Origin: Gammaproteobacteria bacterium
GTDB taxonomy: Bacteria > Pseudomonadota > Gammaproteobacteria > Steroidobacterales > Steroidobacteraceae
Length of the DNA: 34,243 bases
Direction: 5' to 3'
Assembly (NCBI GenBank): GCA_003132025.1
Contig: PKWJ01000043.1
Location: 1-34,243, forward strand
The notes beneath the pieces are model-generated. The model was not told the origin of the DNA, did no database searches, and worked only from the letters and a program-made list of their open reading frames with translations. The position numbers and the translations under genes were made by a program. Positions 26,262 through 32,538 of the stretch are shown here, in pieces (positions within the stretch are counted from its first letter, which is position 1; every line of letters starts with the position of its first letter).

Positions 26262-26956
26262 TACTGTTGCGGGCCGGCCGGCTGCTGCGTCTCGCGCACG
26301 CAATAGCCCACGCCGCGGACGGTATGGATCAGCTTCACCGGGAAAGGATCATCCACCTTGCGTCGCAGATGACGCACGTAGACATCGACTATATTGGTGA
26401 CACCCTCGAAGCTCTGATCCCAGACATGTTCGAGGATCATGGTGCGCGTGAAGACGCGACTCGGGGAGGACAGCAGATATTCGAGCAGCGCGTACTCCTT
26501 GCTGGTCAACTCAATGTTCTGCCCACCGCGACGTACCTCCCGCGTCAACCGGTTAACCTCCAGGTTGGAGACCAGAATCACGTCGGTCCGTTCGACCGGG
26601 GTGCGGCGAAGTAACGACTTGACGCGCACCACCAATTCCGCAAAGTCGAACGGCTTGGTCAGGTAATCATCGGCGCCCGCCTCAAAGTGCTTGACCTTGT
26701 CGTCGGTGGCATCGCGCGCCGTGAGTACCAGTACCGGAAGCATTGGATTCGATCGCCGCACCATCCGCAGCAGCTCGGTGCCGCTTATTAGCGGCAACAT
26801 CAGGTCGAGAATCAGCAGATCATATTGATAGGAGTCTACGTGCCTGCGGCCCTCGCGACCGTCCGTTGCCAAGTCAACCGCGAATCCTTCGGCCCGCAGT
26901 CCACGGGCCACGAAATCCGCAAGTTTGCGGTCGTCTTCAACGATGAGAACTCGCAT
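26261..26956 (-). CDS. OmpR-family response regulator of the RND operon
   Basis: The 231-residue regulator has a receiver domain with the acidic pocket EDD, the phosphorylated Asp51 in LLILDLMLP, Thr79 and Lys101 in YLTKPFDF, and a C-terminal winged helix (about 130-222) with RVFTRTMILEHVWD, VDVYVRHLRRKVDD and IHTVRGVGYCV. OmpR-family proteins of this type bind direct repeats spaced one helical turn. Three such repeats lie just upstream, so autoregulation of the five-gene operon is likely. No Shine-Dalgarno precedes the ATG; a TGTAAT hexamer ends 8 nt before it. Targets beyond the operon are proposed in the findings. Confidence 0.95.
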   Translation of the reverse strand: MRVLIVEDDRKLADFVARGLRAEGFAVDLATDGREGRRHVDSYQYDLLILDLMLPLISGTELLRMVRRSNPMLPVLVLTARDATDDKVKHFEAGADDYLTKPFDFAELVVRVKSLLRRTPVERTDVILVSNLEVNRLTREVRRGGQNIELTSKEYALLEYLLSSPSRVFTRTMILEHVWDQSFEGVTNIVDVYVRHLRRKVDDPFPVKLIHTVRGVGYCVRETQQPAGPQQ

Positions 26957-26964
26957 GCCGCAGG

Positions 26965-27018
26965 ATTACATGCAATCCAGATTAGAGCCGCGTTAGACCG
27001 ACATTAGAATTCTCTAAT
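26965..27018 (-). promoter_or_regulatory. Promoter and triple 11-bp box of the response-regulator/RND operon
   Basis: On the plus strand ATTAG (26981-26985), GTTAG (26992-26996) and ATTAG (27003-27007) recur at exactly 11 bp. One more step on, at 27014-27018, the pentamer is present inverted (CTAAT). On the minus strand a TGTAAT -10 hexamer (26970-26965, 5/6 match) begins 10 nt after the last box. This is the layout of promoters activated by PhoP/PmrA-type regulators, where the box replaces the -35 element. The expected start point falls within a few bases of the ATG at 26956. Confidence 0.6.
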
Positions 27019-27107
27019 CTGGCCCGGCGCCGGCCCGCAGTGCCGATCGCGCATGCCGTAGGTGGATCACGCCGCGCTGCCAACACAATCCGTTACTTAG
27101 CGCCGCT

Positions 27108-27866
27108 TCAAGCGCCCACCGCGAGCGATCCTGCGCTATAACTGCCGCCAGGCGCGGCAGCGATCTTTTTCACGCTCGCAGTCAGATGAGGCCGGCGTCG
27201 GCTGCGACGACCAAGACCACCCTCGAACACGGCGCGCAATCGATAGTCGATCATCTCACGTGCCCTGTACACCCGGGAGCGCACTGTGCCAATCGGGCTG
27301 GTCATCGCTGCGCCGATCTCCTCGTAGGTCAGGCCGTCAATTTCGCGGTACATGATCGCCGTTCGATGCGCCGCGGGGAGCGCCTCGAGTGCGGCACTCA
27401 CCACGCCCTCAATATTGCTGGTGACAGTCATGTCTTCCGGAGTATCCATGTCCCGCAGACCCGCCGCCTCGAAGGAGGCGTCGTCATCGGACACCATATA
27501 GGCGCCGAACATTGGGTCGCGAGCACGTGCCGCCAGAACATTGCTTGCGCAACGACTCGCGATCCGATGCAGCCACGTGTAGAACGCGCATTCGCCGCGA
27601 AATGCACCTAGACCTTGATAAGCCTTGATGAAGGCTTCTTGCGACGCGTCCTCAGCATCGGTGAGATTGCGCGTGTAGCGCAATGTGAGCTTCAGAATTC
27701 TGCCTTGGTACTTGCGCACCAGCAGGTCGAAAGCCTCGCGCTGGCCGAGCTTGGCGCGTGCCACAAGATCAACATCTCTGACATCGGTGTTCGCGACGCC
27801 ATCGGCGCGCCAGGCACTCGCTCGATGAGGTCGTGACACATTTGGATCTGATCGAAGTATTCTCAT
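27108..27866 (-). CDS. RpoE-like ECF RNA polymerase sigma factor
   Basis: A 252-residue sigma factor with region 2 at about residues 43-106 (LLVRKYQGRILKLTLRYT, DAEDASQEAFIKAY, FRGECAFYTWLHRIA) and region 4 at about 156-208 (LEALPAAHRTAIMYREIDGL, YEEIGAAMTSPIGTVRSRVY). This is the RpoE group, which directs envelope-stress genes. It is longer than E. coli RpoE (191 residues): about 30 extra residues at the N-terminus and a basic, Ala/Gly-rich tail of about 44 residues after region 4. No RseA-like anti-sigma gene lies on either side, unlike the standard rpoE-rseA layout, so it is probably a second RpoE-type factor. The start codon at 27866 is the family-compatible ATG, but its ribosome site is weak. 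Confidence 0.88.
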   Translation of the reverse strand: MRILRSDPNVSRPHRASAWRADGVANTDVRDVDLVARAKLGQREAFDLLVRKYQGRILKLTLRYTRNLTDAEDASQEAFIKAYQGLGAFRGECAFYTWLHRIASRCASNVLAARARDPMFGAYMVSDDDASFEAAGLRDMDTPEDMTVTSNIEGVVSAALEALPAAHRTAIMYREIDGLTYEEIGAAMTSPIGTVRSRVYRAREMIDYRLRAVFEGGLGRRSRRRPHLTASVKKIAAAPGGSYSAGSLAVGA

Positions 27867-27891
27867 AATGACGCCAGCCTATGGGACGCAC

Positions 27892-27918
27892 ATTAAGGCG
27901 CGGTGAATACGGCATTAA
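27892..27918. promoter_or_regulatory. Triple 11-bp response-regulator box, proximal to the sigma factor gene
   Basis: ATTAA (27892-27896), GTGAA (27903-27907) and ATTAA (27914-27918) lie exactly 11 bp apart. The outer copies extend to CATTAAGG and CATTAAAGCCG; the latter 11-mer recurs unchanged at 32360-32370. The cluster is 26-52 bp upstream of the sigma-factor ATG, so it could act on that promoter or face the other way. Confidence 0.55.
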
Positions 27919-27985
27919 AGCCGGGCACACTCGGGGCGATCCATCCACGGCTCGGTAGCGCGCGCACGCATTCGGCCGATACGAC

Positions 27986-28012
27986 ATTAAATGCCTATGA
28001 ATTCGCAATTAA
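27986..28012. promoter_or_regulatory. Triple 11-bp response-regulator box, second cluster
   Basis: ATTAA (27986-27990), ATGAA (27997-28001) and ATTAA (28008-28012) again lie exactly 11 bp apart, with a weaker central copy as in the cluster at 27892. It ends 8 bp before the hairpin at 28021 and lies about 190 bp upstream of the ferritin-like gene. Confidence 0.55.
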
Positions 28013-28020
28013 AACTATTG

Positions 28021-28043
28021 CGAGCGCATGCAATATGCGCTCG
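28021..28043. repeat. Perfect 9-bp inverted repeat (hairpin)
   Basis: CGAGCGCAT and ATGCGCTCG pair perfectly around the loop GCAAT. No U-tract follows on the plus strand. On the minus strand AGTTTTAATTG follows a few bases later, too short and late for a normal terminator. It may be a leader hairpin of the ferritin-like transcript or a second operator. Confidence 0.5.
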
Positions 28044-28201
28044 AATTCACCACATGGCGCTGAGCATCTTTCCAATGGAGTTTCCGTACGGCATATGAAT
28101 CGAGACCGAACCGCCAATTATGTCCGACCGGCACCGCCCGCGCCGACGTGTGCGCAGCAAGCTTTCCGGTGCTGCGTTTTCTGTCATGAGGCTCGGCGCA
28201 G

Positions 28202-28801
28202 GTGCCGGCACCGCTGACGCCTTCCAGCCGCGACATAAGCTACCCGTTCCTGAGCGAGGTAGCGGCAATTCGTCAACGCGCGCGCCAGCACATCCAGCGC
28301 GGCGCGGCGGCGCCAGCGCAGCTCGCCACAACAGAAACGGTGCTGCGGCTGCTGAACGAAGCATTGTCAATCGAGTTGGGTCGGATGTGCCGCAATTGCG
28401 GGAGCTCGTACGTCGTCGGCGACGCCATGGTTGCCGGATCTGAACACCGATGTCTGGCATCGACTCGAGCGCAACATCATCCAGTGGACCGGATCGCGGC
28501 ACGCATCGCCCAGCTCGGCGGCACACCGGATTTCACGGCAGACACATTCCCAGGTTTACAACAATCCGCGCACATCGAATACGAGTCATTGGCGGACCGG
28601 ATCGAGGAGGATCTGATCGCCGAGCACATAGCGGTCGAGAGCTATGCCGACATTCTTCACTATCTGGGCGGCGAGGATCGCGTCACACGGCGGCTATTCG
28701 AAGCGCTTTTAGCCAAGGCACGACGGCGCCTGGAGAAACTGGCGTGCACGCGCGAGCGGCTGCTACCTAAAGCTGCCGCAATATCCGCCCCGGAGACTTG
28801 A
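28202..28801 (+). CDS. Divergent ferritin-like (bacterioferritin-related) protein
   Basis: The 199-residue product aligns from YPFLSEVAAIRQRARQHI through VLRLLNEALSIEL, DRIAARIAQLGGTPDF, DLIAEHIAVESYADILHYLG and TRRLFEALLAK with a ferritin-like four-helix family common in proteobacteria. That family, as I recall it, has iron ligands in helix 2 (EEQxHADRI) and helix 4 (EEEHAEDL). Here these stretches read AQHHPVDRI and KARRRLEKL, so both E-x-x-H motifs are missing, while Glu in helices 1 and 3 remain. The number of residues between matching parts is as expected, so a simple frameshift is unlikely. Cys residues (RMCRNCGSS) are unusual. The start is a GTG; an in-frame stop lies just upstream. 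A non-iron role is possible. Confidence 0.7.
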   Translation: MPAPLTPSSRDISYPFLSEVAAIRQRARQHIQRGAAAPAQLATTETVLRLLNEALSIELGRMCRNCGSSYVVGDAMVAGSEHRCLASTRAQHHPVDRIAARIAQLGGTPDFTADTFPGLQQSAHIEYESLADRIEEDLIAEHIAVESYADILHYLGGEDRVTRRLFEALLAKARRRLEKLACTRERLLPKAAAISAPET

Positions 28802-28845
28802 GTGACTCTTCCAACGAAAGCGTTAACATTCCAAGGAGCATTGCC

Positions 28846-29667
28846 ATGCACCAGCAGCGGATCAACTATCTGTGTGGCCTGTCTACGCTCGTCGTGTCAT
28901 TGACAGCCTGCAGCAGCATTCCGACCGGCCGCAGCGGCGTGGAATGGACTCCCACCCGCGGAACGTTGAATCGAACTCTAGACGAAGGATTTCATCTGGT
29001 GTCTCCGTTCAGCAGGGTCTACCAAGTGGACCTACGCGAACAGCAGCGCGACGTGGACCTCGACGTGCTGGCGGACAACGGCCTGGAAATCAAACTGACC
29101 AGTTCGATACTGTTCCAGCCGATCGACGGCCAGGTATTTGACCTGATCAGGCAAACCGGACCTGAATACTATGCAACGCTGATTGGTCCGTACGTACGAT
29201 CGAGTGCCCGCAGGGTCGTGGGACGTTACAGCCCGGAAGAAATTTACTCAATCAAGCGCGAGCAGATCGAGCGCGAGATACGAGACGACGTCAGCAGGAA
29301 ACTGGAAGGCCGGCACCTACGCATAAATGCGATCCTGATCCGGGAAGTGCACTTGCCCACGGTGGTGCAAACCGCGATCCAGGCCAAACTGCAGGAAGAG
29401 CAAAAGGCATTGGAAATGCGCTTCGTGCTCGATCGGACGCGACAGGAGGCGGAGCGCAAAAGAATTGAGGCGGCCGGCATTGCCGACTACCAGGCAACCA
29501 TAAGCAAGGGATTGACGGACAAGATTATCTCCTGGCAGGGAATCGAAGCCACTGAGAAACTGGCCGAATCCCCCAACGCCAAAGTAGTGGTTATCGGCAG
29601 CGGCAAGGGGGGATTACCGGTAATCCTGAACGCAGCCACATCCGGCGGCGACACCGGAAATCCGTAG
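28846..29667 (+). CDS. SPFH/prohibitin-family lipoprotein
   Basis: The 273-residue product starts at an ATG with AAGGAG 7 nt upstream. Its N-terminus is a lipoprotein signal (LSTLVVSLTAC, lipobox LTAC with Cys at about residue 22), so it should be lipid-anchored on the outer face of the inner membrane or in the outer membrane. The body is a band-7/SPFH domain (DEGFHLVSPFSRVYQVDLRE, IKLTSSILFQPI, GPYVRSSARRVVGRYSPEEI, LRINAILIREVHLP) followed by a charged coiled coil (EEQKALEMRFVLDRTRQEAE) and a short hydrophobic end. SPFH proteins form rings or cages that scaffold membrane proteases. It begins 44 bp after the ferritin-like gene, so the two are probably co-transcribed. Confidence 0.85.
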   Translation: MHQQRINYLCGLSTLVVSLTACSSIPTGRSGVEWTPTRGTLNRTLDEGFHLVSPFSRVYQVDLREQQRDVDLDVLADNGLEIKLTSSILFQPIDGQVFDLIRQTGPEYYATLIGPYVRSSARRVVGRYSPEEIYSIKREQIEREIRDDVSRKLEGRHLRINAILIREVHLPTVVQTAIQAKLQEEQKALEMRFVLDRTRQEAERKRIEAAGIADYQATISKGLTDKIISWQGIEATEKLAESPNAKVVVIGSGKGGLPVILNAATSGGDTGNP

Positions 29668-29793
29668 ATCCAGTTGGTGTCAGATCAATACTCTCACGCA
29701 GGCGATGGCCGTGACTGGCGCGGGTTCGGCGGCCCGGACCGAGTCCAGGTCGGGCAGCGCCGCGCGCCTGCGCGCAGTCAACGGCGACTACCC

Positions 29794-32277
29794 ATGAACG
29801 ATGATGTGATCGAACAGGCCGTGGAATCCGAGGCCGGCGATACCGGCGCCGCGATTCTCTTGCCAAATGTGTCCGGCGGCGCGGCGATTGGAGCTCCCGG
29901 GATCGCGCCGACCTGGAGTTCGAGCGACAAGGACTTCATTACCACGGCATTGGGGGGCTCTCGCCTCTGGGCGACGGTCGGACACGGGATCATCAACGAG
30001 GTCTACTGGCCATCCACCGGTCAGCCGCAGATTCGCGACTTCGGCTTCTACCTGGTGGGCCAAGACCACTGGATCGATCTTAAACGCGCCCGGCGCTACC
30101 GCCTGACAACACCCGGCCCGTGTCTGCCGGCACTCACGGTGCTGCATTACGGCGATGACTACCAACTCGCGCTCGAAGTGCTGCCTGATCCGCTACGTGA
30201 TGTTCTTCTGGTGCGGTTCAATCTGACCGGACCGTATAAGTTAGTCGTCATTGTGGCACCACATCTTGGCAGCACCGGCCGCAATAATTTCGCGTGGACC
30301 GGCACTGGCGCCGGATATGCTCGATGCGGCGATTTTTGCGCCTGTCTGGCCGCCGATGTACCCCTGCTCAAAATCAGCTGTGGCTACGTGGGCGCTTCCG
30401 ACGGCTGGCAGGATTTAAACCGCCACGGCGCCCTGACTTATCGCTTCGACAGCGCTGAGAACGGCACCGTCGCGTTGACCGCCGAGGCGGCCGGCCACTG
30501 CGGCGTATTGGCACTGGGCTTCTCCTACAGCGCCTATGGCGCCTTCACCCGTGCGCGAACGTCGCTAGCAGTGCCGTTCGAAGCGACGCGCGCGGATTTT
30601 CTACAGACCTGGCACGACTGGGGTGCGCGTCTGCAACTGCCGCGGCCTGACGATGCGCTCGGAGACGCTGGATTGTTGTCGGCGGTGGTGCTGAAAACCC
30701 ACGAGGACCGCGCCTATCCGGGCGCGGTCGTGGCAAGCCTGAGCGTGCCTTGGGGCAACAGCACTGATAGCGTGGGCGGCTACCATCTGGTCTGGCCGCG
30801 AGACGCCACACTTACCGCGTTCGCATTGCTGGCGGCGAATCAACTTCTCGACGCACGCCATATACTGGCCCACCTTGCAGCGACGCAGCTGCCGGATGGC
30901 CACTGGCCGCAGAATTATTTCCCGAGCGGCGAGCCGTTCTGGGTTGGTATCCAGCTCGATGCGGTGGCCTTCCCGGTGCTGCTGGCGGCAAAGATGCGTG
31001 AGCTCGGAGAAGCAGAACAGCCGGGTACAACCGCAATGGTGCGGGCCGCGGTCGGCTTCATTGCGCGCACCGGGCCTTCGAGTCCGCAGGATCGCTGGGA
31101 GGAGAATACCGGCGTCAATCCCTTCACAATCGCGACCGCGATCAGCGCTCTGGTGGCGGCGGGCCCCTGGCTGACCAAGGAAGAGCACCGCTACGCGCTC
31201 AGTCTGGCCGATGATTGGAATGAGAGGCTCGAGGCCTGGTGTTATGTGCGCAACACCGCACTGGCCAGCGACGCCGGCGTCGCCGGCTACTACGTGCGCA
31301 TTGGCAACCCCGCCGACGGAGCAGGTGACATCAGCGACTGGGTGCAGCTGCGCAATCGCGAGGGGCAGTGGATTTCCGCCTCGACCCTGGTAAGTCTCGA
31401 TTTTTCATACCTGGTACGCCTCGGCCTGAGGTCAGCGCATGATCCGCGCGTACAGGATACGATCAAAGTGGTCGACCGCGTGCTCAAGGTCGACACGCCA
31501 TCGGGCTCCCTCTATCACCGCTATAACGGCGATGGCTACGGTGAGCATGCCGACGGTCGGCCATTTGATGGGGGCGGGATCGGCCGCGCATGGCCGCTGC
31601 TGGTGGGCGAACGCGGACACCTGGCCATGCAGAGCGGTGAGGACCCGATCTCATATCTGCAGACCATGTGGCGTTGCTCGAGCGCGGGCGGTCTGCTGCC
31701 CGAGCAGGTATGGGATGCAGCCGCAATCCCGCATCTGGAACTGTACCCGGGCCGGCCCTGTGGCAGCGCCATGCCGCTACTGTGGGCGCATGCCGAATAT
31801 CTCAAGCTCCTGGTCGCCCGCGAACGGCAGCGCCCGATCGAGCTACTGGATGCGGTAGAGCAGCGCTACCTGCGCGGCCACAGCGTCACGCGCGGCATCA
31901 GCGGCGACCGAATACAACCGCCGCAGCATCGCGGCCCGACTGCGCCGGTCTGGCATTGGCGCGATGAGGTGCCGGTATTGCAGCTTGAGGCCGGGCGCGC
32001 TCTATTGATTGAGGACCGGTCTGAATTCACATTGCACTTCGGATTCGACAGCTGGCAGCGCGTGCAAGCGCGCGCTGCGTTGCGACAGCCCTTCGGAATT
32101 TGGGGCGTGATCTTGTCGGCCGCGGAACTGGCCGGGTGCTCCGTGTTGAATTTCACCCGCCGCTTCGGCGAACGCTGGGAAGGCCTGGATCACCGCGTTA
32201 GTCTGGGACATGTGGGACTGGAACACGCGCTCGCCCCGGTTCCCTCGCCGTCCGCAACATCCACCACGCATGGTTGA
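29794..32277 (+). CDS. Glycoside hydrolase family 15 glucoamylase (glucan 1,4-alpha-glucosidase)
   Basis: The 827-residue enzyme has the two-part bacterial plan: an N-terminal beta-sandwich (about 30-300, starting WSSSDKDFITTALGGSRLW) and the alpha/alpha-barrel catalytic domain. The barrel has YHLVWPRDATLTAFALLA, the general acid region DRWEENTGVNPFT (Glu436 or Glu437) and the catalytic base in GLLPEQVWD (Glu637). It would release glucose from the ends of alpha-glucans. No signal peptide is visible, so a cytoplasmic role, for example on glycogen or maltodextrin, is more likely than secretion. The ATG at 29794 lacks a good ribosome site. A 30-codon reading frame (29705-29797) ends on this ATG and might couple translation. 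It follows the SPFH gene by 126 bp. Confidence 0.9.
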   Translation: MNDDVIEQAVESEAGDTGAAILLPNVSGGAAIGAPGIAPTWSSSDKDFITTALGGSRLWATVGHGIINEVYWPSTGQPQIRDFGFYLVGQDHWIDLKRARRYRLTTPGPCLPALTVLHYGDDYQLALEVLPDPLRDVLLVRFNLTGPYKLVVIVAPHLGSTGRNNFAWTGTGAGYARCGDFCACLAADVPLLKISCGYVGASDGWQDLNRHGALTYRFDSAENGTVALTAEAAGHCGVLALGFSYSAYGAFTRARTSLAVPFEATRADFLQTWHDWGARLQLPRPDDALGDAGLLSAVVLKTHEDRAYPGAVVASLSVPWGNSTDSVGGYHLVWPRDATLTAFALLAANQLLDARHILAHLAATQLPDGHWPQNYFPSGEPFWVGIQLDAVAFPVLLAAKMRELGEAEQPGTTAMVRAAVGFIARTGPSSPQDRWEENTGVNPFTIATAISALVAAGPWLTKEEHRYALSLADDWNERLEAWCYVRNTALASDAGVAGYYVRIGNPADGAGDISDWVQLRNREGQWISASTLVSLDFSYLVRLGLRSAHDPRVQDTIKVVDRVLKVDTPSGSLYHRYNGDGYGEHADGRPFDGGGIGRAWPLLVGERGHLAMQSGEDPISYLQTMWRCSSAGGLLPEQVWDAAAIPHLELYPGRPCGSAMPLLWAHAEYLKLLVARERQRPIELLDAVEQRYLRGHSVTRGISGDRIQPPQHRGPTAPVWHWRDEVPVLQLEAGRALLIEDRSEFTLHFGFDSWQRVQARAALRQPFGIWGVILSAAELAGCSVLNFTRRFGERWEGLDHRVSLGHVGLEHALAPVPSPSATSTTHG

Positions 32278-32360
32278 GAACAGGGCAGCGAGTGGATTAC
32301 GCGATACTGCTTCGATCGGCATAGGCATAGAATGCACAGTCGATACCTTAGTCGCGGCAC

Positions 32361-32387
32361 ATTAAAGCCGCCTTAATTGTGCATTAA
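32361..32387. promoter_or_regulatory. Triple 11-bp response-regulator box, distal cluster before the Gly-rich gene
   Basis: ATTAA (32361-32365), CTTAA (32372-32376) and ATTAA (32383-32387) lie exactly 11 bp apart. The first and third extend to CATTAAAG, and the 11-mer CATTAAAGCCG at 32360 is identical to the one at 27913. It lies within the 261-bp gap between the GH15 gene and the next gene, about 150 bp before the start codon. Confidence 0.6.
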
Positions 32388-32450
32388 AGTCCAAACATTT
32401 GGCGATCGAGTAATTGCGTGCGCGGCGGCGGCCAAAAGGCGAAGCCACGC

Positions 32451-32494
32451 TTTAACTTGGTATTAAGCGGGTCTTAATCTCCCCGGAGTAGGCT
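32451..32494 (+). promoter_or_regulatory. Triple 11-bp response-regulator box and possible -10 before the Gly-rich gene
   Basis: TTTAA (32451-32455), ATTAA (32462-32466) and CTTAA (32473-32477) lie exactly 11 bp apart. A weak -10-like TAGGCT (32489-32494) follows after 11 nt, close to the 10-nt gap seen at the regulator's own promoter. Transcription would begin near 32501, giving a leader of about 38 nt to the ATG at 32539. Confidence 0.55.
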
Positions 32495-32538
32495 TTGCAT
32501 TCAGCGAGTTCCTGCTGTTCAGCAGCAAGGTGAGCATC

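Larger units (their letters stand above)
27867..28201. other. 335-bp divergent regulatory region between the sigma factor and ferritin-like genes
   Basis: No gene was found here. It is more AT-rich than its surroundings and holds two triple 11-bp box clusters (27892-27918, 27986-28012) and a strong hairpin (28021-28043), described separately. A short plus-strand reading frame spans most of it but has no ribosome site, no recognisable similarity and runs through the boxes, so I do not call it a gene. The last 150 bp before the ferritin-like start show no clear promoter. Confidence 0.6.

Noticed and set aside
27903-28217. Possible small gene upstream of the ferritin-like gene
   Set aside because: Starts with GTG without a ribosome site, has no similarity, and runs through two regulatory box clusters and a hairpin.
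28375-28480. Frameshift in the ferritin-like gene, because the middle is unlike the family
   Set aside because: The number of residues between conserved flanks is as expected, and the other frames give either a stop or no better match, so divergence is the simpler reading.
29705-29797. 30-codon reading frame ending on the GH15 start codon (ATGA overlap)
   Set aside because: The overlap is suggestive of coupling, but there is no ribosome site or similarity; not strong enough to list as a gene.
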